The notes beneath the pieces were generated by a model, which was not told the origin of the DNA, did not search any database, and saw only the letters and a list, made by a program, of their open reading frames with translations. This document shows positions 45,211-53,323 of a stretch of 64,000 nucleotides of DNA, in pieces. The first letter of the stretch is position 1. Every line of letters begins with the position of its first letter. The translations under genes and the position numbers were made by a program. The stretch is from M55B177 sp034722275. GTDB lineage: Bacteria > Chloroflexota > Dehalococcoidia > GIF9 > AB-539-J10. The stretch is from the NCBI GenBank assembly GCA_034722275.1, contig JAYENW010000012.1, positions 62,001-126,000 on the forward strand, given 5' to 3'.

Positions 45211-45873
45211 TTAATATTTTCGCTCGCCAAAAATTTTGCTCCCTATCCTCACTATATTAGCGCCCTCTTCCAGAGCAACTTTATAAGAATTTGTCATCCC
45301 CATGGAGAGGTACTTCATCTCTACGCCAGGCAAGTTAAGATTATTGATTTTATCAAATATTTCCATTGTTTTAACAAAATAGGGCCTGGAATCCTCAGGA
45401 TTGCCAAAACGCGGCCCCATAGTCATCAGCCCCTTTATTCTTATGTTGGGAAGACGAGAAACTTCCCTTATCAACTGTTCAGCATCTTCGGGATAAACAC
45501 CAAATTTTTGCTTCTCCTCACCGCTATTTATCTCAATCAATACTGGCATTACCTTACCAATCTCGGCACACCTTTTATCAATTTCCGTTGCTATTTCCAA
45601 TGTACCAACTGTTTCTATCATGTCAAACATTTCTACTGTTTTTCTTCTCACATTATGCTTTTGAAGCGTACCAATGAAATGCCATTCCGCTTTCTCTGCC
45701 ACTGCGTCATATACCCTTCTCGCCTCTTGAATATAGTTTTCTCCGATAATTTCCACACCAGCTTCAATTGCTTCCTGCACTTCCTGGGGTGTCCTTTGCT
45801 TAGCCGCTGCCACCAACTTGACCTCTGTCGGCAGTTCACTCAATATTTCCACAATGTTTCGCTTTATTCCCAT
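45211..45873 (-). CDS. YggS-family PLP homeostasis protein
   Basis: Single-domain TIM barrel of alanine-racemase fold. LVAAAKQRTPQEV with the PLP Lys, IGENYIQEA, WHFIGTLQKHN and TMGP. Controls free PLP and affects amino acid pools. 220 residues; overlaps its upstream MinD-like gene by 10 bases. Confidence 0.95.
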   Translation of the reverse strand: MGIKRNIVEILSELPTEVKLVAAAKQRTPQEVQEAIEAGVEIIGENYIQEARRVYDAVAEKAEWHFIGTLQKHNVRRKTVEMFDMIETVGTLEIATEIDKRCAEIGKVMPVLIEINSGEEKQKFGVYPEDAEQLIREVSRLPNIRIKGLMTMGPRFGNPEDSRPYFVKTMEIFDKINNLNLPGVEMKYLSMGMTNSYKVALEEGANIVRIGSKIFGERKY

Positions 45874-46733
45874 AGACCCAACACCTTATCGACAACGGCG
45901 TGCCACAAGTTCTCAATTTGCTGAGCTACCGAATTATGCGAGTATTCTACCACGGGCAATCCTTGAACCAAAGCCTGGGTAACTATATTATCAAAGGGGA
46001 TTTTCGCAGCTACTTCAATTCCCTGATTGTAGCAGTAATCCTGGATGTAGCGGCTATTTTCTTGATTAAGGTCATATTTATTTATACACACCATCACAGG
46101 AATGCCAAAATAATGACAAACGCCCAGGACACGCTCCAGGTCTTGTATCCCTGATAATGTCGGTTCGGTTACCACTAAAGCCAGGCTTGCTCCTGAAAGG
46201 GAGGAGATAACAGGACAACCTATACCTGGAGGCCCATCATTGATGATATATTCTAGCGACTCTTTCTCAGCCATGAGTTTGGCTTGTTCACGCACCAGCG
46301 CCACGAGCTTGCCAGAATTTTCCTGCGCCACCCCTAACCTCGCATGAACCAGAGGCCCGTATTTGGTAAAAGAAATAAACCAGTGTCCCGACATATTCTC
46401 CCGCATCTCTACGGCATCTACAGGACAAATTTGATAGCAGAAGCCACAGCCTTCACAGGAAACAGGATCAACCTCGAAGTCCTGGATGGCATTAAACCGA
46501 CACACTTCCTGACACAGGCCGCACTCATTGCATTTCTCATTATCAATATATGCCACCTGGCCGCTCCAGAACTCATTCTCTTCCTTGATTTGCGGCTTAA
46601 GAAGGAGATGAAGATCAGCAGCATCTACATCACAATCAACCAGCACTTTGCTTTGAGCTAAGACAGCAAAAGAGGCTACTATGCTGGTCTTTCCTGTTCC
46701 CCCTTTACCACTCAAGACTACAATTTCCTTCAC
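45864..46733 (-). CDS. MinD-like ATPase with inserted 2x[4Fe-4S] domain (first)
   Basis: 289 residues. Deviant Walker A GKGGTGKTS at the N terminus, then from about residue 60 an insertion CNECGLCQEVC... and CEGCGFCYQICP, two full [4Fe-4S] motifs, then INDGPPGIGCP (Walker B region). Such ferredoxin-ATPase fusions occur in orange-protein loci and next to NifX-type proteins. Partner of 46975-47877. Confidence 0.9.
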   Translation of the reverse strand: MKEIVVLSGKGGTGKTSIVASFAVLAQSKVLVDCDVDAADLHLLLKPQIKEENEFWSGQVAYIDNEKCNECGLCQEVCRFNAIQDFEVDPVSCEGCGFCYQICPVDAVEMRENMSGHWFISFTKYGPLVHARLGVAQENSGKLVALVREQAKLMAEKESLEYIINDGPPGIGCPVISSLSGASLALVVTEPTLSGIQDLERVLGVCHYFGIPVMVCINKYDLNQENSRYIQDYCYNQGIEVAAKIPFDNIVTQALVQGLPVVEYSHNSVAQQIENLWHAVVDKVLGLWE

Positions 46734-47002
46734 TCGCTCATCAATTCCTCACTCTTAGCATTTTCTCTAACCCAGATCCGGTACACCTTTTCACCACCCT
46801 CTTCAAAGCACTTAAAGCCAGTAGAGTCTATCTCTTCTATCTCTACATTCTCCTTTCTATAGATTTCTTCAGTCTGGCTCAGCCAATTTTTAAAGTGTGC
46901 CCCCCCACCGAAATACACCTTCGTCCACTTATTGCCCTCTTTGTCGGTTTTCTCTCTTATTTTTTCTTCCTCAGCTATTTTTTCTCTACTTTCTTCAGCC
47001 AT
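46730..47002 (-). CDS. hypothetical protein between two MinD-like genes
   Basis: 90 residues, charged. A coiled-coil-like head (EESREKIAEEEKIREKTDK) precedes an aromatic core, KVYFGGGAHFKNWLSQ, and GFKCFEEGGEKVYRIWV. One Cys only. It overlaps both neighbours (28 and 4 bases), so it is surely translated with them. No family known to me. Confidence 0.75.
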   Translation of the reverse strand: MAEESREKIAEEEKIREKTDKEGNKWTKVYFGGGAHFKNWLSQTEEIYRKENVEIEEIDSTGFKCFEEGGEKVYRIWVRENAKSEELMSE

Positions 47003-47877
47003 TTCTCCCCTCTTTTAGCCACATTCTCAATATTTTGAAAAAGTTCCAGAAAAACATCACGCCATTCGGGTATCCCTTCCACCAAGGAGACCCCTTTAGA
47101 ATAAAGAGTAGCAATGTTCCTGTCCAAGGGAATTTTCAGCAAGATGGGTATTCTTTGCTCCTGACAATAGCGCTCAATCTTCTCATCCCCCACACCCACA
47201 CGATTAACTATCACGCCACAGGCAATACCTAACTCTTTCACTGCCTCCACCGCTAATGAAAGGTCATTCAGCCCAAAGGGGGTGGGCTCAGTTACCAGGA
47301 GGCAAAAGTCACTGTCTTTGACTGCCTCTATCACAGGGCAAGAAGTTCCCGGAGGAACATCAATGACAACCTCACCTTGAAAATCAACATGCTTTTTAAC
47401 CTCTCTGATCACAGGCGGCGCCATTGCCTCGCCAATATCGAGCTTTCCCTGCACCAGCTCTAGATTCCCGGAACTGCCCTTCTCAATTAGTCCTATTTGC
47501 TTTCCTTGCTCCGTGATAGCAGATTCAGGACAGAGGTAAGAACAGGCTCCACAGCCATGGCATAATTCAGGGAAGATAAGCACCTTTTCGGGAAGCACGG
47601 CAATGGCATTGTAAACACAAACCTCAGCGCACTTACCACAGTAAGTACATTTAGCCTCGTCTACCTTCGGGACAGGAATATATACCGGTTGGCTATAGTT
47701 AAAGGGCAAGCGCAGGAAGATATTGTCGTCGGGCTCTTCTACATCACAATCTAACAGTTGTACTTTGCCTTCATTAGCTAAGGCGAGAGCCAGATTGGTA
47801 GCCACCAGTGTTTTCCCGGTGCCTCCTTTGCCACTGGCAACAGAAATTATCATTCCCTGACCATTTTTGTCCCACAC
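46975..47877 (-). CDS. MinD-like ATPase with inserted 2x[4Fe-4S] domain (second)
   Basis: 300 residues. GKGGTGKTLVATN near residue 16; CTYCGKCAEVC and CHGCGACSYLCP between about residues 65 and 105; then DVPPGTSCP and NRVGVGD. It is a diverged paralog of 45864-46733, so the two may act as a heterodimer, as is proposed for such pairs in orange-protein systems. Confidence 0.9.
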   Translation of the reverse strand: MWDKNGQGMIISVASGKGGTGKTLVATNLALALANEGKVQLLDCDVEEPDDNIFLRLPFNYSQPVYIPVPKVDEAKCTYCGKCAEVCVYNAIAVLPEKVLIFPELCHGCGACSYLCPESAITEQGKQIGLIEKGSSGNLELVQGKLDIGEAMAPPVIREVKKHVDFQGEVVIDVPPGTSCPVIEAVKDSDFCLLVTEPTPFGLNDLSLAVEAVKELGIACGVIVNRVGVGDEKIERYCQEQRIPILLKIPLDRNIATLYSKGVSLVEGIPEWRDVFLELFQNIENVAKRGEKWLKKVEKK

Positions 47878-48083
47878 TTAGGGCAATTCAGATTGTAGCA
47901 AGGTGCGCCTGCTTGATGAGGAACTTTCGTCCCACAACTGGGGCAAACGCAATTGCCACTGGGACCGGCTCCAGAGCGATTTCCTTCCATCCTCCCTCTA
48001 CCACCTCCACCACGCCCCATACCCATTCCCCTACCTGTTCCTGGCCCCTGACCAGAAGGGCCTGTACCATCTCCTTTAGGCAT
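47850..48083 (-). CDS. DUF5320-like Gly-rich zinc-ribbon protein
   Basis: 77 residues: N-terminal MPKGDGTGPSGQGPG shared with the DUF5320-like proteins upstream, a Gly/Arg/Met-rich linker, then CPSCG and CPKCG forming a zinc ribbon. Overlaps the MinD-like gene by 28 bases. Confidence 0.75.
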   Translation of the reverse strand: MPKGDGTGPSGQGPGTGRGMGMGRGGGGRGRMEGNRSGAGPSGNCVCPSCGTKVPHQAGAPCYNLNCPKCGTKMVRE

Positions 48084-48093
48084 AATTCACCTC

Positions 48094-48318
48094 CTATTCT
48101 TCAAGTCCGGGAAGCCCGCAAGCTCCCGTATCACAGGTGGGCAACTTATTTCTCATACTCTGCTTCCATGAACCGCCAGTAAAGAAGGAGGAAAAAATCC
48201 TTCTGGGATTTGGAGCATGGCATTCAGGACAGCTCAAGCCAGAGTTACTTTCACCAATAGCCTGGCGAATCTCAAATTTCTCCCCGCATTGGATGCACTG
48301 ATATTCATAGATGGGCAT
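48094..48318 (-). CDS. FmdB-family zinc-ribbon protein
   Basis: 74 residues: MPIYEYQCIQCGEKFE and CPECHAP, the FmdB putative regulatory zinc ribbon, with two more Cys near the C terminus (CDTGACGLPG). Three bases after the NifX-fusion gene. Confidence 0.88.
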   Translation of the reverse strand: MPIYEYQCIQCGEKFEIRQAIGESNSGLSCPECHAPNPRRIFSSFFTGGSWKQSMRNKLPTCDTGACGLPGLEE

Positions 48319-48321
48319 AGT

Positions 48322-48924
48322 TCACCTCCCTTTTTCCAGCTCTTCAAGGCGCCGCTGGATTTCACTTAACTGCTGCCCCAGCGTTTGAGCCTGATTCTTG
48401 AGCATCTCCATCTCTTCTTCTGGATTTGCTGCTTGAGGTGCTGGCCCTGTCATGGGTGCCATACCCTGACCCATCATACCACCCCCCATACCCATACCCA
48501 TTCCTCTACCCATACCACGACCCATTCCCATACCTCTGCCCATCCCACCCCCCATACCCATACCCATACCAAAATGGCTGCCCACGCTGGGCTGGGCATT
48601 TGGCTGCAGCCCGCCTGTCCTATAGGCTTCAACAGCGTCTCTTATTTTCCCGCTGATGCCTGTAATCACCTGTAGCCCCGCTGCTGAAAGGGTCTGGTAA
48701 GCATTGGGGCCACAATTGCCGGTAAGCACTACTTGCGCTCCCTTGCTGGCAATCATCTGACCTGTGCCAATGCCTGCTCCACCAGCAGCCATGGCGTTGG
48801 AGTTGTCCAGAGCTTCAAATTCCATAGTCTGCGGATCAACGATAACAAAGTATTGACACCGCCCAAAACGAGCATCTACTTCAGCATCCAAACTGGGACC
48901 TGTTGCCGATATGGCAATCTTCAT
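48322..48924 (-). CDS. NifX-domain protein with Gly/Met-rich linker and coiled-coil tail
   Basis: 200 residues. Residues 1-110 are a NifX/orange-protein-like domain (VDARFGRCQYF; VLTGNCGPNAY). Residues 118-150 are almost only Gly, Met and Arg. Residues 165-200 form a coiled coil (EEEMEMLKNQAQTLGQQL...) closely like the tails of the DUF5320-like neighbours. Met-rich linkers can bind Cu(I); that is inference. Confidence 0.88.
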   Translation of the reverse strand: MKIAISATGPSLDAEVDARFGRCQYFVIVDPQTMEFEALDNSNAMAAGGAGIGTGQMIASKGAQVVLTGNCGPNAYQTLSAAGLQVITGISGKIRDAVEAYRTGGLQPNAQPSVGSHFGMGMGMGGGMGRGMGMGRGMGRGMGMGMGGGMMGQGMAPMTGPAPQAANPEEEMEMLKNQAQTLGQQLSEIQRRLEELEKGR

Positions 48925-48937
48925 AAAAACTCCTTTC

Positions 48938-49261
48938 CTATTTTTTTTCTTTCTCCAGTTCCATTATTCTACCATCAATCTGCTCCAGTTGTCCCTTCAG
49001 GCTTTGTGCTTGGCTTTCCAAAAAGCCAAGCTCATCCTCTCGAGTCATGGATAGGTTATAAGGGCTTGCTCCCGTATAAGGCATTGCCCCGGCATAACTC
49101 ATGCTTCCATAGGGATAGCCATAAGGTGCCCCATACCCAGGCTGTTGACCAGCCACAGGATAAGGCATCCCTCTTCCTAAGCCCCAAGGACTGCAAAAGC
49201 CCCTTCCGCCTCCCGTCATGGGGCCCATCCCACGGGGTCCCGTTCCATCAAATCCCGGCAT
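48938..49261 (-). CDS. DUF5320-like protein A
   Basis: 107 residues: MPGFDGTGPRGMGPMTG head with a Cys in RGFC, a Gly/Pro/Tyr/Met-rich middle, and a C-terminal coiled coil ELGFLESQAQSLKGQLEQID. Small relatives lie near NifX/MinD genes in anaerobes; function unknown. Confidence 0.8.
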   Translation of the reverse strand: MPGFDGTGPRGMGPMTGGGRGFCSPWGLGRGMPYPVAGQQPGYGAPYGYPYGSMSYAGAMPYTGASPYNLSMTREDELGFLESQAQSLKGQLEQIDGRIMELEKEKK

Positions 49262-49302
49262 ATCTCACCTCCTTCTTAATTTAGCTATATACACAGCTCC
49301 AA

Positions 49303-49710
49303 CTATTCCTCTTTCCCCAGCTCCTTTACTCTGCTATCAATCTGCTCCAGTTGTCCCTTGATACTCTGTGCCTGGTTTCGCAAAAAATCAAGTTCCTCTT
49401 CTGGAGTCATGGGCGGGCTGTAAGGGCTCGGCCCGGCAAACGCGCCAGCGCCTCCGTAAGGCACAGTTTGCGGATAGTCGGGAGGGTAAGCCGCGCCAGC
49501 ATAGGGAACACCATAAGGGGCCGTAGTTCCAGGATAAGTATTATAGGGATAACCCGTCATAGGCGCTGCGGCAGCTCCGCTGAGGAAATAGCCACAGCGG
49601 GGTAATCCTCCCCTTCCTATACCTACATAGGGCCAGGGGGGGGAGCTTCCTCTAAAACCGAATCCCCATCCCCCTCTTCCAAATCCTCTACCTCCAAATC
49701 CATTAGGCAT
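49303..49710 (-). CDS. DUF5320-like protein B
   Basis: 135 residues. The head is Gly/Phe/Arg-rich (MPNGFGGRGFGRGGWGFG), the middle Pro/Tyr/Gly-rich with one Cys, and the tail ELDFLRNQAQSIKGQLEQID is nearly the same as that of protein A, so the two probably share a coiled-coil partner. Confidence 0.78.
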   Translation of the reverse strand: MPNGFGGRGFGRGGWGFGFRGSSPPWPYVGIGRGGLPRCGYFLSGAAAAPMTGYPYNTYPGTTAPYGVPYAGAAYPPDYPQTVPYGGAGAFAGPSPYSPPMTPEEELDFLRNQAQSIKGQLEQIDSRVKELGKEE

Positions 49711-49727
49711 TTTTCACCTCCTTATTC

Positions 49728-49913
49728 TTATTTGCGAAGTTCTTCTAATCTCTTCCTCACTCCATCCAATTCGCTTGTAAGCCATCTTTCTTGGTCTTCA
49801 AGCATTCTTATTTCTTCCTCCTTGGGCATAGCCCAGGGATATCCAACATACGGGTACCGATAACCATAAGGGAATCCCCAACAAGGATGCCGAAATCCAT
49901 ACCAAGGCCACAT
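49728..49913 (-). CDS. small Trp/Tyr-rich protein with coiled-coil tail
   Basis: 61 residues: an aromatic Pro/Gly-rich head (MWPWYGFRHPCWGFPYGYRY) with one Cys and a coiled coil EEEIRMLEDQERWLTSEL. Reads as a cut-down DUF5320-like protein. Spacing of 17 and 31 bases to its neighbours supports it as a gene. Confidence 0.7.
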   Translation of the reverse strand: MWPWYGFRHPCWGFPYGYRYPYVGYPWAMPKEEEIRMLEDQERWLTSELDGVRKRLEELRK

Positions 49914-49944
49914 TCTATCACCTCCTTTAGAAATCTAAAACTTA

Positions 49945-50208
49945 TTACCAGGGGTACCAGTAAAGCCCCGACCTCCGCCAGCCTCGACCGCGACCCCCAC
50001 CACGACCAAAGCCCCAGCCCCACCTAGGCCACGACGGCCATATTGGTGCTGAGTAAGGATAACCATACGACGCTCCCCACTGCCCACCAAGCCATCTCCC
50101 AGGTACTGGGTTGGCAAAGCCTGGGCTGCCAAAACCAGCGCAAAACCCAGCCCCCCTTCCTGTCATCGGACCTAATCCCATTGGTCCCGTTCCATCTCCA
50201 AATGGCAT
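49945..50208 (-). CDS. DUF5320-like protein C
   Basis: 87 residues: head MPFGDGTGPMGLGPMTG with GFC, then a Trp/Gly/Arg-rich region ending RSGLYWYPW. No coiled coil: it carries only the head module. An alternative upstream start at 50215 is in a different frame and is rejected. Confidence 0.75.
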   Translation of the reverse strand: MPFGDGTGPMGLGPMTGRGAGFCAGFGSPGFANPVPGRWLGGQWGASYGYPYSAPIWPSWPRWGWGFGRGGGRGRGWRRSGLYWYPW

Positions 50209-50231
50209 AGTTCACCTCCTTTCCTCATTTA

Positions 50232-50705
50232 TCAATGCATCCTTCCTCCACGAAATCCTCTGCCCCGTCCCCTGCCCCAGCCAAATTGTGGAAGAGGCAC
50301 AGGTTGAATATTCACACTGGAGCATACAGGACAAGATACAGGAAGCCTGCGTGCCAGAACTTCAAAGGGCACATCCCATTCATGCCCATCATTATTGCAT
50401 CTAAAGCGGCTTTGAGGCAGCCCAAAGTTTCCTCCCTCTATCTGAATTGCCTTGCCATTAATTAAAGCGTCGGCTAATTTCTTGCGTCCGGATTCCAACA
50501 CACGATGGAAAGTTGGCCTGGAAATATGCATTTTCCCGGCACACTGTTCCTGTTCCAGTCCTTCCAAATCTTTAAGGCGCATAGCTTCCACTTCTTCCAC
50601 TGAAAGCTGTATTTCCTGTAAGACATTTACCGGGACCCCAACCGGCCTGAAGAGACTGGCACCCTGCCACTGGGCAACACAGCGCAATTTTACTGGCCTA
50701 GCCAT
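50232..50705 (-). CDS. DUF134-family HTH regulator
   Basis: 157 residues. MARPVKLRCV head, then VEAMRLKDLEGLEQEQCAGKMHISRPTFHRVL, a sigma-region-4-like HTH typical of DUF134 (about residues 38-85). A zinc ribbon-like CNNDGH...CPVC and a Gly/Arg tail follow. First gene of the long minus-strand run, so a probable local and self regulator. Confidence 0.9.
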   Translation of the reverse strand: MARPVKLRCVAQWQGASLFRPVGVPVNVLQEIQLSVEEVEAMRLKDLEGLEQEQCAGKMHISRPTFHRVLESGRKKLADALINGKAIQIEGGNFGLPQSRFRCNNDGHEWDVPFEVLARRLPVSCPVCSSVNIQPVPLPQFGWGRGRGRGFRGGRMH

Positions 50706-50722
50706 AAGAAATCGCCCTTTCC

Positions 50723-50749
50723 CTAATATAAATTATGGACATATGTCAA
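50723..50749 (-). promoter_or_regulatory. promoter with palindromic operator before DUF134
   Basis: On the minus strand TTGACA (50744-50749) and TATTAG (50723-50728) are 15 bases apart. The -35 overlaps a perfect palindrome GACATATGTC (50738-50747) set in a wider TTAT...ATAA symmetry, a likely repressor site. Confidence 0.5.
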
Positions 50750-50861
50750 TAATAATTCTACTAACCTTTGGCAACATTGTCAAATCATCATCCAAATCAA
50801 GAGATGCAATCCCCCCACTTATGTTCTAAAATATCATCATAACTGATAGGAGGGCTGGAAA

Positions 50862-52241
50862 ATGAATAATGAAAGGTTTCTGGTAATAGGGGGGGTAGCT
50901 GCAGGGATGAGTGCTGCCAGCAGATTCAGGCGAAACAAGCCTGAGGCGGAAGTTACCGTGATACAAAATGGAGAGTATGTCTCCTATGGCTCCTGCGGGC
51001 TTCCCTACTTTATCTCAGGTTTGGTCAAGGATGTTCACGGTTTAGTGGTCTATGATGCTGAGTTCTTCAAAAAGAAGAGAAATATAAACATCCTGAGCTG
51101 GCATGAAGCTACCAAAATAGACCCTGCGGCAAAGGTTGTCCTGGCTCGCGATCTCAAAGAAGGCAAGGAGATAAAGCTAAGCTATGACAAGCTGGCGATA
51201 TGCACCGGCGCCTCTCCATTCAAGCCAGCCATTCCAGGAAATGAGCTCAAGAATATCTTTGTTATCAGAACCGCGGAGGATGGTGTAATACTGAGAAATT
51301 TTATTGAGAAAGAAGCTCCCCAAAAAGCGGCGATAATCGGTGCTGGGCCTATCGGGATGGAGATGACGGAAGCCCTCAGTGTAAGGGGAATTGAAGTCAC
51401 AGTAATAAAAAGGCCCGGGAGCATCTTAAGGATGTTTGACGATGACATGGTGGCGAAAGTGGAAGAAGAATTAAAGGGGAAAAATGTTAATCTGGTTAAA
51501 AACGCCATAATTCAGGGCTTTGAAGGAGATAAAGAGGGAAAAGTCAGAGTTGTGGTTCTTGCCGATACCAGATATGATGTCGATTTCATCCTCCTGGCTA
51601 CAGGCTCAAAACCAAATTCAAGGTTAGCCAAGGAAGCGGGACTCAAGGTTAATGCCGATGAAACAATTGCGGTGGATGAGAGGATGCAGACCAGCAATCC
51701 TGATATCTTCGCCGCCGGCGACTGCGTGGGGCAGAAAGACCTGCTAACGGGAAAAGAGGTCTATTTCCCCCGAGGCACTACAGCTAACAAACAAGGCAGG
51801 ATTGCCGGAGAAAATGCCTCTGGCGGAAACGAGGCCTTCGAGGGCATCACGGGAACTCTGGTCTCCAAGATCTTTGACTTAACAGTTGCTCGCACAGGGC
51901 TGAGTTCCAAAGAGGCAACAGGCTACGATTTCGTCACTTCTACTATTTCTCATCCCGACCACGCTTTCACCTATCCCGATCCCGCGCCAGAAAACATCAA
52001 CACCAAACTGATAATGGACAGGAAGACTGGAAGACTATTGGGCGCTCAAATGATAGGCAAGCACAAGAACATGGGAGTAGCCAAGAGAATAGATGTCTTC
52101 GCCACTGCCCTGCAGAACAAGATGACCGTTGATGAGATAAACAGGCTGGACCTGGCCTATTCTCCACCTTACTCACCCTTTTATGACAATATCCTGATAG
52201 CAGCTGAGGTGGGGATGAGAAAGCTCAGCCGTGGAACATAA
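50862..52241 (+). CDS. CoA-disulfide-reductase-type FAD oxidoreductase
   Basis: 459 residues. FAD motif VIGGVAAGMS, redox Cys in YGSCGLPYFISG, NAD motif IIGAGPIGME, and FAAGDCVG. C-terminal dimer domain with YSPPYSPFYD. No rhodanese domain. Paralog of 43851-45191, divergently placed from the DUF134 run; 159 bases between them. Confidence 0.92.
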   Translation: MNNERFLVIGGVAAGMSAASRFRRNKPEAEVTVIQNGEYVSYGSCGLPYFISGLVKDVHGLVVYDAEFFKKKRNINILSWHEATKIDPAAKVVLARDLKEGKEIKLSYDKLAICTGASPFKPAIPGNELKNIFVIRTAEDGVILRNFIEKEAPQKAAIIGAGPIGMEMTEALSVRGIEVTVIKRPGSILRMFDDDMVAKVEEELKGKNVNLVKNAIIQGFEGDKEGKVRVVVLADTRYDVDFILLATGSKPNSRLAKEAGLKVNADETIAVDERMQTSNPDIFAAGDCVGQKDLLTGKEVYFPRGTTANKQGRIAGENASGGNEAFEGITGTLVSKIFDLTVARTGLSSKEATGYDFVTSTISHPDHAFTYPDPAPENINTKLIMDRKTGRLLGAQMIGKHKNMGVAKRIDVFATALQNKMTVDEINRLDLAYSPPYSPFYDNILIAAEVGMRKLSRGT

Positions 52242-52244
52242 GGC

Positions 52245-53297
52245 ATGACAGCATTTAAAGCCAGAGAGGAAACCATCAAGTCTCTGGAGTGGCTTGATGG
52301 TAGGCTGCGAATATTAGACCAGAACAAGCTTCCCCAAGAGCAATGCTTCGTTGATTTCAGCGACTATCGTGATGTAGCTCTGGCCATCGAGAAGATGCAG
52401 GTTCGAGGGGCACCCGCCATAGGTATCGCCGCCGCCTATGGCATAGCTCTAGGAGCACAAAGCATAAAGGCAACGAGCAACGACAAATTCCTGACTGAGT
52501 TAAATCAAATTATGCAAGCCTTTGCCACCACCAGACCCACAGCAGTCAACCTTTTCCAGGCTATCGAGAGAATGAAAAAAAGTGCCAGAGGCGATGATGT
52601 TTCCATCATCAAAAAGACGCTTATTGAGAAAGCCAGGCAAATTCACCAGGAAGAAATAGAGGCCACCAGTCGCCTCAGCCATCTGGGAGCCCGGCTCATC
52701 CAGGATGGGTCTAGCATACTTACTCACTGCAATGCCGGGCCCTTAGCCACCGCTGGTTATGGCACCGCCCTAGGTGTAATCAAGGCTGCCAAAGAGCAGG
52801 GAAAAGGGGTAAATGTCATTGCCACAGAGACCCGCCCCCTTCTTCAGGGAGCCAGGCTCACCGCCTGGGAATTAAAACAAGAAAACATCCCGGTTACACT
52901 CATCACTGATTCCATGGCGGGATATTTCATGAAGCAGGGCAAAATTGACTGCGTTATCGTGGGCGCCGACAGAATTGCTGCTAATGGCGATGTTGCCAAC
53001 AAGATTGGCACCTATACTCTGGCAGTGCTCGCCCGAGAAAATAACATCCCTTTCTATATCGCTGCACCCACCAGCACCATAGCTTTCTCAACGGTATCAG
53101 GAGATAAAATTCCCATTGAGGAGCGGAACCCTCAGGAAGTAACTCATATTCAAGAAGTACTCGTAGCTCCAGAGGGAGTTAAGGCAGCCAATCCTGCTTT
53201 TGACATCACACCTAATGGATACATAAGTGCAATTATTACCGAAAAGGGTATAATAAAAGAGTCTTACAAAAAAGAGTTAGCCCGGATAGTCATATAA
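52245..53297 (+). CDS. mtnA: S-methyl-5-thioribose-1-phosphate isomerase
   Basis: Methionine-salvage isomerase (or the related aldose/ribose-1-phosphate isomerase). RGAPAIGIAAAYG, catalytic Cys in THCNAGPLAT, and Asp in VGADRIAANGDVANKIGTY. 350 residues, 3 bases after the flavoprotein. No other mtn gene in the window. Confidence 0.94.
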   Translation: MTAFKAREETIKSLEWLDGRLRILDQNKLPQEQCFVDFSDYRDVALAIEKMQVRGAPAIGIAAAYGIALGAQSIKATSNDKFLTELNQIMQAFATTRPTAVNLFQAIERMKKSARGDDVSIIKKTLIEKARQIHQEEIEATSRLSHLGARLIQDGSSILTHCNAGPLATAGYGTALGVIKAAKEQGKGVNVIATETRPLLQGARLTAWELKQENIPVTLITDSMAGYFMKQGKIDCVIVGADRIAANGDVANKIGTYTLAVLARENNIPFYIAAPTSTIAFSTVSGDKIPIEERNPQEVTHIQEVLVAPEGVKAANPAFDITPNGYISAIITEKGIIKESYKKELARIVI

Positions 53298-53323
53298 GAT
53301 AATCTTGCAAGGGAGGTGAGGAG

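Noticed and set aside
44923..45924. 333-codon plus-strand open frame
   Set aside because: It lies opposite two well supported genes (flavoprotein and YggS) and its product is composed of Phe/His/Cys/Ser-rich sequence without motifs.
48385..48675. His/Thr-rich plus-strand frames
   Set aside because: They are the complement of the Gly/Met-rich linker of the NifX-fusion gene; the repetitive composition follows from that.
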